A DNA stretch of 64,000 nucleotides from Lonicera japonica. Lineage: Eukaryota > Streptophyta > Magnoliopsida > Dipsacales > Caprifoliaceae. Location of the stretch: NCBI GenBank assembly GCA_021464415.1, contig CM038470.1, forward strand, positions 26,065,601 to 26,129,600, in the 5' to 3' direction. Below are positions 11,815 through 24,351 of the stretch, one piece after another. Position 1 is the stretch's first letter. Each line of letters opens with the position of its first letter. Made by a program: the position numbers and the translations under genes. The notes under the pieces were generated by a model that saw nothing but the letters and a program-made list of their open reading frames with translations, had not been told where the DNA came from and did not search any database.

Positions 11815-14800
11815 AAATATTTTTTCCATTAGAGCCAATCCAACTAAAAATATAAGCCTAACAACTATTACGAAACTTCTTTATAAAGAAACAAGAATTA
11901 ACACTGAACCTCATAACACAAATGCGATCCTTGTTGTTCACAACAAGAAATCTTCCCTACGTAAATGTTACTTCCATGCTACTAATCATTTAGTGTTGAA
12001 TTGTCCTAAACATACATGCTACTACTATAAGAAGATAAGGCCGAGACATTATCTGATATATTGTTACAAAAATCCATCCAGGAACTCGACCACTAGTCAT
12101 GTCACTGCTGCTACAACTGAAACTCCCCATTTAAACAATTCAACTTCATCAATCACTATTAGTGGCATTGCATCACTTCTCAAACATGTTATATCTCGTC
12201 ATAGTACTGCTATGTCTGTTATTTCAAACAATTCTTGGTTCTTTTGGTTTTGGTTGTTAAAATCACATGAATTTTGATCCCATTACTTTTACCACCAAAA
12301 ATCCTGTTTCCCGTTCATCCAATGTTAACAATGCATATGGTTCTTAATTACACGTTAGCCTTATATGAACATTATCCACCTCTAATCTATTATTGCTAGC
12401 TACTTTTCACATTCTTAAATTAGTTATCAATTTTATTTTTGTTGGCCAATATTGTGATCTTGGACTAAATGTTATATTCTTTTCTTTTGATGATCATCTA
12501 CAAGATCCGCAGACGGGACATATTATTAGGATATGCCTTATATAAAATTTGATGTATGTTTGAACTTATCCACCTTCGCGTTCCTCCTCTTTTACTGTTG
12601 TTTCCACATCTCCTGGTTCCCCCTAAATCTTTGGCATTCTCGCTTAAGTCATGTATTTTTTGATTGACTTCAATCTTTTGTGTCTTCTGGTCAATTAAGG
12701 TCAATAAAGTCTAAGAAAGTGTGTTGCTTGTTAACTTGAAAAATAACAAGCATTACCATTTAATAAAAGTGATTATATTTCTTCAATTTCATTTGATCTT
12801 ATATATTATGATGTTTGGGGTTCGTTTCCTCATAACAATATGGCTGGGTCCAAACGTTTTATTATTTTTATAGATGACTACACTATTTTTACCTGGATAT
12901 ATTTTATGAAAAATAATTCTGAAATACCTCAAATATATTACAATTTTGCTCGAATGGTTCAAACTTAATTTTTTCATCACATCGAAGTTTTTTGTGCTGA
13001 TAATGCTATGGAATATAAATAAACAATTTTTCTTAAGTTTTTTTGTGAACAAGAAACAATTTCTCAATATTCATGTCCAAGTATATCTCAATATAATGAT
13101 TATATTGAGCATAAACATAAACACGTCCTAGAAATTATTCGTACTCTTCTTATTTATAGTGAGTGTCCTGAGCGATTTTGGGAGGAAGTAGCACTTATAT
13201 CTGTTTACATAATCAATCACATTCCGGTGCCAAGTCTTCAAAAATCAATCGCCTTATGAAACATTATATGGTATTTCTCCTTTCTATAACCTCTTAAAGG
13301 TGTTTGATTGTGCCTATTTTGTATTACTCCAACCATATGAGCATTTCAAACTTCATCCACGATCGCGTCTTTGCTGTTTCTTAGGATATGTGATTAACAT
13401 AGAGCGTGTAGATGCTGGGATCTTATCTCTAAGGTTGTGTTTGACACGCCAAATTAGAGAGTTGTATAACAAGATAAAACAATCACACTTTCTAGATGGA
13501 ATTCGTTAATCCCTCTTTCGGTGGGATAATAAGCTTAAGTGGGACAAATAATCCTGCTTGATATCCAATCCCGATGAAGACTAAACACGGGATATGATAA
13601 AGTTATCCTATCACACCCTCTTATCCTGCGCGTCAAACGTAGCCTAAGCGTTTTCGTATCTCTCGAAATATTGTCTTCTAGGAACATAAAATGTTCTATT
13701 CCCTTTCCAAATTTCACATCTCTAATGATTCCCCTTTCCCCTTTTTACCAACTCCACCACTGATCTTTCTATCTTCTACAAAGACCCCGTCACCTAATAC
13801 ACATGACACTCTGACTTTTTCACATCCCGATACATCCAGTCCTAATCTTGACCATTTTGATACATCCATCACTGATTTTGATCATTTCAATTCATCCACT
13901 GCTGATTCTGAACCAGTCTCATCCACCGTCTCCTCTTCAAACGAGTTTCTAACACTAGCAAATCCTACTGAAGATGTCACGACTATTGGTCATGCCAATC
14001 AATTAACCATTTGATACTTACATGGTAGTGTATCCGAGTAGGAGAGCTTCTTCATCATCTCTGTGATTATTATTGTTACGCACGCTACTATATTTTTACA
14101 TCATGAGCCTTTTTCATACAAAAAAAACTAGTTCTAACCCACTTTAGCAGCAAGCTATGTATGAGGAATTGCAAGCCTTTGAAAAACCTCAAATGTAGGA
14201 GTTAGTTACCCTTCCACTTGGAGAAACAATGGTTGGTTATAAATGGTTTTATAAAATCAAAACCCAAAGTGCATTTCGTCATTCAATTTATGTCCACTCC
14301 CCATTTTACACATTATGCTGTTGTTTTTTAGATCTTTCGTTATTTTAATGTCATTATGTTCCACGGACTTCATTTCTCCTATACATCTTCACTTGAGTTA
14401 CGGGTGTACTCTGCCATTGATTAAGTTAGTGATCCTACTAACCGAAGATTTTATCACTAGTTACTGCTTATTTTTGGGGGATTCTTTAATCTCATGGCGC
14501 AGTAAGAAAAAATTTATTTTCTCTAGATCCAGTACTGAGGCAGAATATCGTACTCTTGTTGACACTACATAGCAACTTGTCTGGCTTCGATGACTTCTTA
14601 AGGAAATGGGTGCCTCTCAGAGTCTTCCTGCTATTTTTTTATTGTGATAATTGAAGTGCTATTCAGATTGCTCATAATGATGACTTTCATGAATGTAGCA
14701 AACATATAAAGATTGATTGTCATTTTGTTTGCCATCATGTCACTTGCAGTACTGTTCGTCTTTTGCCTGTATCTTCAGAAGATTAACTTGTTAGTGTTTT

Positions 14801-14889
14801 CACTAAAATTCATCCACATAGACGATTTCACGCCCTCATTTTCAAACTCAAGATGGTTTCTTATTTTTCACCTTGAGTTTGTGGGCGGA
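11815..14889 (+). pseudogene. Copia element A: gag C-terminus to RNase H, degraded
   Basis: A broken plant copia polyprotein of the RE1-like type. In order: the Gag C-terminus with a degenerate zinc knuckle (HLVLNCPKHTCYYYKK, about 11985-12035), a protease-region block (GIASLLKHVISRHST, then SWFF), and the integrase core at 12800-13250 (FIIFIDDYT, then DNAMEY, then CPERFWEEVA). After it come the integrase tail and linker (FYSLSKFHISNDS, 13692-13750), a short reverse-transcriptase start near 14220-14260 (WFYKIKTQS), and then an abrupt jump to RNase H ([14 protein letters not shown], 14530-14570). Many stops and frameshifts are present and most of the reverse transcriptase is deleted. The polypurine tract (about 14878-14889) and the 3' LTR follow directly. 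It is the paralogue of copia B at 43715-47106. The upstream Gag half may be at 1774-2350. Confidence 0.85.
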
Positions 14890-15173
14890 TGTTAGCATAT
14901 ATTACTGCGTTCCAAACTAAAGACTTAGCTTTGGTTTAATTTATATAGTTGTCATGCTAATTATATGGCTGTCATATCTAAGGTTTAGTCTTTTATTTAT
15001 TTACATCGAGTATATATACCTATTGTGAGAATCCTGACGGGACCCCCTGCTGTTTTTTGGCGCATTCCATGTTTTAGAAAGGTTTTAAGCACCCGTGTCG
15101 CCTTTTCGGCTTTTAAATGGACATACTTGATCTTATTTTTTAATCTGTTTCCTACTATTTCATGGCCCAAAAT

Positions 15174-15205
<32 letters not shown>

Positions 15206-16607
15206 GGTTGCTAAATATCATAAAAATATCCTACTGGTTTTGCATGCAAAATTGAATTTCTGGATAGAAAGCCCATATGGTGAATCGGGCACCTCGTACA
15301 GTCAATTGAGCACCTCTCATATTTCCCTAATTTGTATAAAACATAACATTTACAAGCATCTGTAGGCATGCAAGGGAGGTTTTTTGGATTGTACTACTTT
15401 AATTAGTTTTAATTTATTCTACACACAGTTGATGTGGGAATGATGAAATGGAAAGCAGTTTAGGCATATGTGCACTTTGCATGCGTCTAGTTTAAGCATG
15501 TTTTGACAGTTTATATAATTTATATATAGGATATGAATAATTATATAGACATACGCTTTATTTATAGGATATCTACATCGTATTAGAATTTAAATGATAC
15601 CGTCGCAAATACAAAACTTTATTTCGGAAGAATATATTTGTATTACAAGCTTTGGTTCGTTGATTAGTCAGAATACAAACACTATAAACGAGTTATAGAG
15701 TTTTTACTCGTGTACCTATTCTATTACAGTGTTTTCTCTCTCTACACTAAGCTTTTGCTAGTCTAGAAATGAAAACATAATAAAAATACAAGCTTTTCCC
15801 TTTACTTTGCCTTTGTAGTGGGCGTTTTTGCCCAATAATTGTGAACTCTTGTTGAAAAGTTTGCTCTGGTTTATATAACACTTGTTTAGCCTTCAATACT
15901 TAATATATCATATGAAGGATCAAATTGCCTATACGGGCTATCCAATAAACCGTTTTGGTTGCCGCATAACCCATTTCAGGTGCAAAATTAGATATTTTGC
16001 ACGGGTTTATGGATTGACCATACGATAAATGTGGTTTTAACCGTTGGATTAAGCTAATTTTTGGATATGTTGTTCACCAATATGTTATGTAGCTTATGTC
16101 CAAATTTAAGGGCAATTGGAGTTTGGGAATGCCTACATTTGATTATTTGACTACATGTACATGGTTAATATCACGAACTTACAGATAGCCCGTACGGTCT
16201 TTGGGGATATCACCATTGGATCAAGTTAAATTTTGGATATGATGTTTCCCAAGATGTCTTGTAGCCTCTTTCCAAATTTGAGAGTGATTGGAATTTGAAA
16301 ATGCCTCCGTCTTACTGTTTGATCAGTGTGAGGCTCATCTGTACAGGCCCATGATGATTTTCATCCTTGGATTGGCCAAGTCCAATTTTATCTTGTTTGA
16401 GCATGCATCTCTTGAAATTCTATATTGCCAAGTTTGATTTTGCTTTATCGAAAAGCGAGTTGCGTCTTGTCTGAAAGAGTTGTAAAATGGGGTGTCTACA
16501 CTTATATAGAAGCCTTTCATTGTTATAAGATTAATCATCCAATATACATATAGAATTATCTTATCTCTAGATCGAATTCTCTCTTTCTTTTATTAACATT
16601 AAAAACA
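14890..16607 (+). mobile_element. 3' LTR of copia A, split by a gypsy solo LTR
   Basis: The LTR starts TGTTAGCATATATTAC at 14890, right after the copia A polypurine tract, runs to about 15023, and resumes after a 1477-bp insertion, at 16501-16607, ending ...attaacattaaaaaca. The uninterrupted paralogue is 46870-47106 (237 bp), which serves as the empty site. The sequence across the break (cctatataaaggcctctcattg in the paralogue) confirms that nothing was lost on insertion. Confidence 0.85.
15019..16505. mobile_element. Ty3/gypsy-type solo LTR inserted in copia A LTR
   Basis: The element 15024-16500 (1477 bp) starts TGTGAGAATCCTGACGGG and ends GGGGTGTCTACA, a common start and end for plant gypsy LTRs. 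The flanks are CCTAT (15019-15023) and CTTAT (16501-16505), a 5-bp target-site duplication with one change. The paralogous LTR at 46870-47106 lacks the insertion. It includes an AT microsatellite at about 15178-15204. No gag or pol is present, so it is a solo LTR. The gypsy assignment rests on the end sequences and is an inference. Confidence 0.75.
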
Positions 16608-17280
16608 TTGATATTTTGACAAAATCATAATTGTTTAGGGAATATGTGCAGCCTACATATATTACTGAAGATATAAGCAAGTAGGTGTGTCTTAGTAGTC
16701 AAGAGCCTCACCCAAATATGGAGCTCACAGTTCTACTAATTGCAGTGCATTTCTTTTCCCTAACTTTAAAATAACATACCCCTCGTTTCCTTTTAGGGAC
16801 TAATTGAATGATTAAATTTTGTGAAAATAAACAAGTGATCTACTTTAACATGTATTTTTTTAAAGTTATTAAACAATGATAAATGTTAAAATCATTATAA
16901 ATTCTTAACGTAAGATTTATGGAATAATAAATGAAAATGTTAAGAGAACACTAAAAGGTAGATAGCTCTGCTGTTATATAACGTCAGGATGGATTTCAAC
17001 TGATAAGTGAAGCTATGTTATGTTGTATTTTTGTAATGACTATTTTACCCTTGTAATTAATGTTCTTTTTCAATAAAAAAATACTTAAAAACAAAATTTA
17101 AACCGTGAAGCTCTCACTCCCGAGTAATTAATAGATGCTCGTGGTTAACCATCAAGCCATCACTCGTTTTTGTTAAACTTTTCCTTCAAGTTTATACATT
17201 CGAAGTGTGCACACATCGTTTGTATATGTTAATTTAATGATAATAATGAAGAGATATATAGATATTATATATAGAGAGAT
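16608..17280. other. Segment shared with 47107-47750 (segmental duplication)
   Basis: Non-coding sequence that aligns along its length with 47107-47750 (for example gacaaaatcataattgttta and tagatagctctg in both). It is part of the copy-1 block of the large direct duplication. It carries a tRNA-like block on the minus strand at 17036-17166, listed separately. Confidence 0.75.
17036..17166 (-). repeat. tRNA-derived SINE-like repeat (candidate)
   Basis: Read on the minus strand, the block begins with a box-A-like word (TGGCTTGATGGTTAACC), then a box-B-like word in the 'cttcacggtttaaa' region, then a tail ending 'acaagggtaaaatagtcatt'. Plant tRNA-derived SINEs have this layout. A paralogue lies at about 47520-47655. 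No target-site duplication was resolved, so the call is tentative. Confidence 0.35.
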
Positions 17281-18617
17281 ATATAGAGAGATATAGAGAG
17301 AGAATGTTGAGATCCATATCCAAAAATCCCCGTTAATTATTTATTTTACCCAAACATAGTTGATTAAATTATAGCCCTAGATCTTTTCAGAATGAAAAAT
17401 GAGCATTTAACATTTGTGTAAGTTGCACATGTTTGAGATCCTAGGGTCGAGTCGAGGTTTGGGGTATTTGTTCTTAGGTAAAGGGGGAGACTTATATCTC
17501 TCTTTCTTTTCTTTTTTTTAAATAAAAATATAGTTCAACCTATTCTTCAAAAATATTGAACCATGTTTTAAGTTCTTCACACAAAATCCTCACCCAAATG
17601 TATTAATCTATTTCCAAAAAGCGATTCAAATAAGAAGTTATACATTACTAAATGGAATTCCATTTTAAAGTTAAGTAAGTATTCAAATTTTAATAGGCGA
17701 CTAAAATTACTGTTCAATGTTCATAAACAGCTAAAAAAACAAACGAGGAATAGAATAGTAGAAAAATACTTCTCTCTTTGAATCTCTCACGGTGCGGGCT
17801 TTGATGGCATAATGGAGGTAATGTGCAACAAGTTGTTTGGCTTAGAGAAGCAAGTTTGCAAGTTTAAAACCAATGTAGCGAAAAATAGCAACAATAACAA
17901 TCTTACGGAAACATATTTACAGAAAAAAAGAAATTACTTCATTGCATAAAAAGTCTATTGCAATTTGGTTGCAATTATAATTGAAAAAGAGCAAGAGGGC
18001 TAGCTAGTGCTCAACACATGCACTTGAAGGCAACTCCAGTATGAGCTAATTTTGCTCTCTATCTGTACTTGCTATAACCACCGCAATCTCGATCTTTTCT
18101 CCTCCGCTCTAGCCTTAAAAATATCTCTCTACCTCCTTATTGTCCTAGTACCTCCCGAAACACATACTCTTGAAATACCTATTATCATCACTCGATTCGC
18201 ACTTTACAATCACACCACTCCCCCTCAAAATTAACGCCTCCTTGTAATGATAACGATCCTCATCATAACCCATCACTTCCTTGCAGGGGCCTAGCAAGGG
18301 AAGCTGAGTCTGCTTACGCGAGTTTTTGCTTTTTAACGAGCCCATCACCTAAATTTTCTTCCATGAAGCTGATGCGAGAAAATAGGCTCTTGTGTTTGTG
18401 GTTGGATGTCATTGATGTCGCGGTTGTCTTTGGTGGTGGTTCTAGGGACAGACTTGCAGAGGACTCTTAACGGTGGTGGTGGTTTTCGTAGTGATCATGA
18501 CCTGGGTCTCTTTTGGTGAGTTGGTGCGGTGGCTTTGAGTTATGGGCATGGCGGTCCGGCGAGTGACTATCAGATCAGTGGCAATGGTGGTGGTCGGCGT
18601 TTAAAAGTGAGGGAATA
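17281..18617. other. Anonymous sequence present only in duplication copy 1
   Basis: No counterpart is visible in copy 2, where 47757-47993 lies at this position. The stretch holds GA-rich microsatellites near 17260-17300. At about 18000-18600 it is less AT-rich, with GGTGGT-rich words on the plus strand, but no frame with a recognisable domain was found in either direction. It is either an insertion in copy 1 or a loss from copy 2. Confidence 0.45.
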
Positions 18618-19520
18618 ACCTCCTGGACACACAAAAAGAAAGGGAAGAAGTTCGTGTCAATACAAAACAATGAAAGGCAAGTGCAAAGGAGGCCCACAAA
18701 CTTTTGTTTTACCTTTTCAATTAAACAATTAAAATAGAACGCATATCATAAATTTAACTTTTTGGAGACATTCGCATCATTTGTTGTTACGTAAGCATAA
18801 TTTGTTAGATACATATTGCGTTTAAATGGAAATAGAAAGTTCTCAAATTGAGTGTCATATTTTAAGAAAAATATATTACTATAATAACACTTAGATACAT
18901 CATGTACCATAAGCTACCTTTGATAACTAGACTAAAAAACAATTGACATGTGAAATAAATTAAAAAATGAGTCAAAACTATTTGAGATATGCGTTAAAAA
19001 ATTTAATGCAACATTCAATTTGCTTTTAGGCGTTTATGGGTGGAAAAGTGAAGGGAAGAAAAATCAAACTCTTGTTTTCAAGAAGGCTGTTGACATAATA
19101 TTATATGGTTTTCGCAGTATTTTTTTTTTTTGACGAAAACCCAACCCAAATATTTGTTCGCATTAGTTTATAAACAGATAAACACTGCAATCGCAATATG
19201 TTTAGAATAAAATAGCCCACAAGTTTCACAAATGAGTCAATTATTAGTATAACAAGTAGTTTTTATTTATACACTATATCAGTCAAAACTCAAAAGTAAG
19301 TAAATTTCTTTTTTTAATGTTCTAAATTAAGTTAAAAGCATTCGCTTGTGAAATTAGTGTTTAGTGTCAAATTAAGAAGTGTGAAAATCTAACAATGAAA
19401 CACAAATTTATAATACATAAATTTTCAGAATCAGTGTGGGGAATCAAACATAAAAAATGAAGATTTAATTTAAATTGGTTGTTTTTCGAATGAAAAATTC
19501 ACAACATGAAAAATAGATAG
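18618..19520. other. Segment shared with copy 2 in three pieces
   Basis: The sequence aligns with 48006-48200, 51253-51680 and 58066-58300 of the second copy. The two gaps in copy 2 are the 3-kb insertion (48211-51252) and copia D (51681-58065). It therefore serves as the empty-site reference for both insertions. No coding content is seen. Confidence 0.78.
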
Positions 19521-19944
19521 CCAATCTTCACCAATATTGCAAATGATTGTATATCACGCCTTAAAATTAACAAATTAATCTACAAGAAGCCAAAAAGTGC
19601 TTTGCATTAGCATTCCCACATCTGGAAAACAACATTTCTTTATGTGGGTGCTATATAATTTCTTGAGTAGGAAAAATCGTTTTATGTTTGAGTAAATACC
19701 ATTAACAGTCACTGAATTATTTGAAAATTTTACTAATGGCTATTATATTTTAATTTGTTACAGTTAACCCATCAAACTTTTAAAAAGTATCGGCACTGGC
19801 CACTTTGTCAAAATCTGTTGTTAATTTTTGATGAGTTACATGCCATATGGTTGTCATGTAATATAATAAGGGCATTTAAGTCAATTTACTCGTATTTTTG
19901 CTTTCGCTTTCCCTTTCTTCCTTTTTTTTTCTTCCTTTGAATTT
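19521..19944. other. AT-rich sequence, no gene
   Basis: Nothing coding. The block about 19690-19880 (taccattaacagtcactgaa... to ...gggcatttaagtcaattt) resembles a dispersed plant MITE-type repeat from memory, but no terminal inverted repeat was confirmed. Confidence 0.35.
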
Positions 19945-20226
19945 CTTTTTTTCTTCTTCTAAATGGTGATTAATAGTCCTCTGTCTGCACCCCTCATCGC
20001 CACCACCACCGACGACGCACCCCTTTTCCCTTTTTTCTTCTTCTCTTCTACTTTTAAATGGTGAACTGTTTTCTTCAAAATTCCCACATCACCAGTATGA
20101 AGATATGCCGTTGTGACCTAATTTTACGTTTTCACCATTACGCTTATCATTATTATCATTCTCTTCTACTATTACAAAGTTGGAAGTTCAAATGGATTAT
20201 TTACTCCAAAAAAAAAAACTCTAAGA
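19945..20226. repeat. Duplicate of LeuD upstream region, left half
   Basis: This matches 29030-29232 closely (shared blocks include aaatggtgattaatagtcct and atatgccgttgtgacctaat). Its continuation is at 24352-24508, after the gypsy solo LTR. It is thus the left half of a second copy of the sequence directly upstream of the LeuD pseudogene at 29441. Confidence 0.78.
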
Positions 20227-22105
20227 TGTAACACCTTGTATTTCATTTTTGCACCGATTCTCCTCTTTAACCGATTTAAGGCAAAATCTTCGTTGGAGGA
20301 GCTGATTTTTGTTTTGTACCCTCCATAGTGGTTCCAATACTTCTAACAAGTTATTTGAATGATATTAAGTATGCGTGCATGATTGGAAAGCACTTTGAGA
20401 AGCACTAGTCAAATTTGGTAGCTAATGGTGAAAAATCGAATATTTACCGAAATGAGTTTTTGGCCAACTTTGAGGGGTCATAACTTTCTCATACAATGTC
20501 TAAATGAGTCCCTGTTTATTCTAATCTCTAAGTTTTGATCCATTTTGCAACTTTTTTGTTTTGACCGAAAGCCAATTCATATTCCTCGTTGGTCAAAACA
20601 ACGTGCGAAATAGGCTGCTTAGCGAAATCTTATCGTTCGATAGCACTTCGGCAGAGTATTGTCTTTGGTGAATTTTTGGGAATTTTTCATCTAAAATTTG
20701 AGAAAACTTCCTCTTAAAAAGTTGTAGATCTTTGAATTACCTTTCTGTTGATATAAAGATCACCCCAATCGGAGTTCCAACCGAAAAGTTATGGCTAAAT
20801 TACGAATAGAGCTTCGGGTATTGGAGCCTCTGATCGATTAGAGCTTAGGTAGCGGGTTGTTTTAAGCATTTTCCCTTTCTATATGTTCACCTTTCTTCCT
20901 CCTTTCATCCTCATTCGACCCTACCCCTTTTGAGAGACTTAGAAAGAGGTTAGAGCTCCTTTTTGGTAAGATTTTGAGAGATCTTTGGCCATGCTTCATC
21001 ATTATACAATATTATCATCAAATCATCATCATCTTCATCATATCCTCCATCATCTCCTTCATCCACCATGGCTAGGGTTTCAAGGTATGGGGTCGATTCG
21101 GCTCAATTCAATGTTCAATCTTCAAGGGATTAACCCTATTGAGGTGGGAACACTATTATTTAAACTCTTTTTCAACTATTATATGTTGCAAGCTTCCTTT
21201 CAAATCAAAATTGGTGATTTTCTTTATGAACTTGTTAATATGTACATACATAGGGTTTTAGGGTGAAATTTGTTGATATTTCTCTTGATTTATACATATT
21301 TTCGTTGTAGATTCATGTTATTATGGAAGAACCTCATGATATGTTAGAATATCATAAGCCCTAAGCGATACCCACTAGCACGTATTTGCGTATACTTCAC
21401 TTACAGTGGTGTATAACATGTTATGATCTAAAAATGAGGAGTTATACTAGATAAGGCTCAGGTTATGCTTTGATATGAACTTAGCACCTTGGAAACTATA
21501 AATATTCATCTCTACATATATTATTAAGTTGAAGAAGGATTAATAAGATGAATATACGATAAACACCATTTACACATTAATTTGTGTAATTAATGTTGGT
21601 GTACAACTATGAAAAAGATTGAATACAAACTTAGCATATGAAATGGAGTTGTATATATATATATATATATATAATGTTTTATGATCTAGATGATGTCTAT
21701 GTGCCATTGGGTTGCTAATAACTTTAGTAGATAACTACTATCTTAGCAATAATCTTGTAACATTTCTAACTTACTCATATACTTAATGAATTATGGGTTT
21801 AGTATATATACACACTTTTACTACCAAAGGTTATGATGATTATATCCATGAGACACCCTCGCGGACTAATTGCTTCATGAAGGATATTTTATCAAACCAA
21901 GGATTTAATTTCAAATAAATTATTAGTCCACTTATTGAAATTATTAATTACATGGATATAATCATGTTATGAGAATTAGTGTTGTAAATGGCCCATGTGT
22001 ATTAGATACATCTTTAGTTGAACTAGTAAGGTTGTCATTGAATCTATCTATCTATCTATCATGTACCCATAATTGGTTGTGCATATACTTATATGGATAT
22101 ATATA

Positions 22106-23291
22106 TCTATATTATAAAACATCAAGTTTGACTAAATTTATTTTCAAAAAGTATAAAAATCTAATGGTTAAAAATATACATATTATGGTGTGCATTAACT
22201 CTACGCCTTTGGATGAGTTTTATACATACATCAAGATGTCACATCAAAGTTAAAACACTCACACCAATAATATACACACAATAAATTCTCACACACCAAT
22301 AATTTTTTTATATTAAAAATGTCATAACTTAAAATAAAAAAATTTAAATTGAATAAAAATTTAATATTTAAAATCTACTAATCAAGATCCATAATGACTA
22401 TAGAATTATGTTAAAAAAAATAAAAAATTATTGAATAACATTTAACACCAATAATATACACAAAGTAAACTCTCACACACTAATAATTTATTTCATAACT
22501 GAAAATAAAAAATTCAAAATTTAATATTTAATATTTAAACTCTACTAATCAAAAAATTTAATAAAAAATTAATATTTAAATCTACTAATCAAGATCAATT
22601 AAATAAGATCCATCATGACTACAAAATTATGAATTTAATATTTAAATCTACTAATCAAGATTAAATAAATAAGATCCATCATGAATATAAAATTACGTAA
22701 AACAAAACAAGAAAAATTATTAAGTAACATTTAACACCAATAATATACACACAATAAACTCACACACCAATCATTTTTTCTACTTTAAAAATGTCATAAC
22801 TTAAAATAAAAAATTCAAAATTTAACATTTAAAATGTACTAATCAAGATCAATTAAACGAGATCCATCATGATTATAGAATTATGTAAAAAAATTAATAA
22901 AAGTTATTAAGTAACATTTAAGAACGTACTTTATGTGTTCTTACATTATTGATCATCTTAGTATGTCATTTTTAGGAGTATTCACAATATATTAGTTAAA
23001 ATTTTGAACTATTTTCAAATCATACTAACAGACGTGATTGAATTATTTTCACATATAACATTGAGTTTAGTTTGTTAAAAACTTATTTTGCCAAAATCAA
23101 AATATATGATTAAAAGATTCTTTAAAAATTAAAAACAAGTCAGTCCAATCTGGTCTACTTTTAGTTTTTGTGAAATGAAGATATATTGAACCTAAGTTTG
23201 TCGATTTAGATTCATCACACATTATTCATTTTTTATCTTATTATCAGTTCTTATTTAATATATTGTGCCGAATGGCACGGGTATACCCTAA
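22106..23291 (+). mobile_element. Non-autonomous Helitron nested in the gypsy LTR
   Basis: It begins TCTATATTATAAAAC directly after an A (22105) and ends GGGTATACCCTAA (23279-23291) before a T, as Helitrons do. A stem-loop, GTGCC-GAAT-GGCAC (23265-23278), stands 9 bases before the CTAA end, which fits the CTRR terminal rule. There is no target-site duplication, as expected. The body contains three tandem units of 190-290 bp. No Rep/helicase frame is present, so it must have been moved by a partner in trans. Confidence 0.7.
22252..22925. repeat. Three tandem units inside the Helitron
   Basis: Units of about 22252-22443, 22444-22733 and 22734-22925 share the order: cacaccaataat, atgtcataactgaaaataaa-like, ctactaatcaagatc, agatccatcatgac, attattaagtaacatttaa. 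The middle unit is longer because of an internal duplication of the 'ctactaatcaag...atccatcatga' part. The units are very AT-rich and non-coding. Confidence 0.8.
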
Positions 23292-24351
23292 TATATATAT
23301 ATATATATTTGTAAGGCAATAATGGTCCATGGGGTTGACCTATCCATGGTGGCTACATACCCTGGTCCGCGTAAAAGGACCCCGCTTTGGAAGCGGCATA
23401 TTCTATGGTCCAGTTAGGGGGACCGTGCGAGGCGCCATACCCTACATATCTAGGTGGTTCACGGGAGGATCTAGCCTTGGGGGCTTAGATCACGATCGCT
23501 GTGCACAGTAGAGTAAATCCTAGATGTTCGATGAGATATGGATGGATACGAGGTTGATTTTAAAAAAAATTAGTGCCTATGTTTGTTTTATATCTAGACT
23601 TATGATTGATACTACTATTTTTACTTTTATCTTTGAGATACGTGTTTTATTGTGTTTTCGGGGATGGGACGGCACTTGGTGTGCATTGCATATAACATAC
23701 TTTCAAGTTATTTCGATATGAGTACTGCCTAAATCTATTTATATATAGAAACGGTATGAGTACACAAGCATGGTTTGAATTACTTTCATTATTGCACGTT
23801 GCATATGATTTCCAACGTGTATATTTTTATGCAAACTCCTTATAGTTCCCATTGAGCCCGTGTTTGGCTCAATCCCATTTTTTAAACCAGTTTTGTAAGT
23901 AATTATATTTGAGGGCGGCACGAGTGCGAAGTATAGACACCTCTGATGACCTTAGACTATTCGTAGTCGTTCGTAGACGACTTAGCTTTTATACACTTTG
24001 TTAGTTTGTCTACTTTGTATAATTAACTATGTATTCAATTTTACTCATATGTAATGTAAAGCTTTTTGATTTAAGTTAGGACCTCGTTGAAAGATTTGTT
24101 TGATTTATTTTAAAGGCTTTACAAATGTGGAGTTTAAATTCTAGGAATCAGATTTATTTTATAATTTACAGGTTCAGATTTATTAAACTTACGAACTCCA
24201 CATGCCAAAATTTTATAAAAATTAAGGCTTTACATGTAATTTACTATTAATAAATTCCGAATCATTTACATTAAACCCGCCGTCATGTACGGCACTGTGA
24301 TTAACCGGGTTCCGGAGGCCTAAACCTCCTAACGAAATTCGAGGCGTCACA

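Noticed and set aside
16690..16750. Possible tRNA or SINE near 16.7 kb and 47.2 kb
   Set aside because: There is some box-A-like likeness (tagtcaagagcctcaccc), but no convincing B box or target duplication.
20985..21266. 93-codon open frame with a His-rich start
   Set aside because: It is inside the gypsy solo LTR; the His run comes from a CAT/ATC-rich tract.
22021..22075. Possible satellite or CRISPR-like repeats around 22.0-22.9 kb
   Set aside because: The short tcta repeats are a microsatellite, and the 190-290 bp units lack regular spacers; this is tandem duplication within a Helitron in a plant genome.
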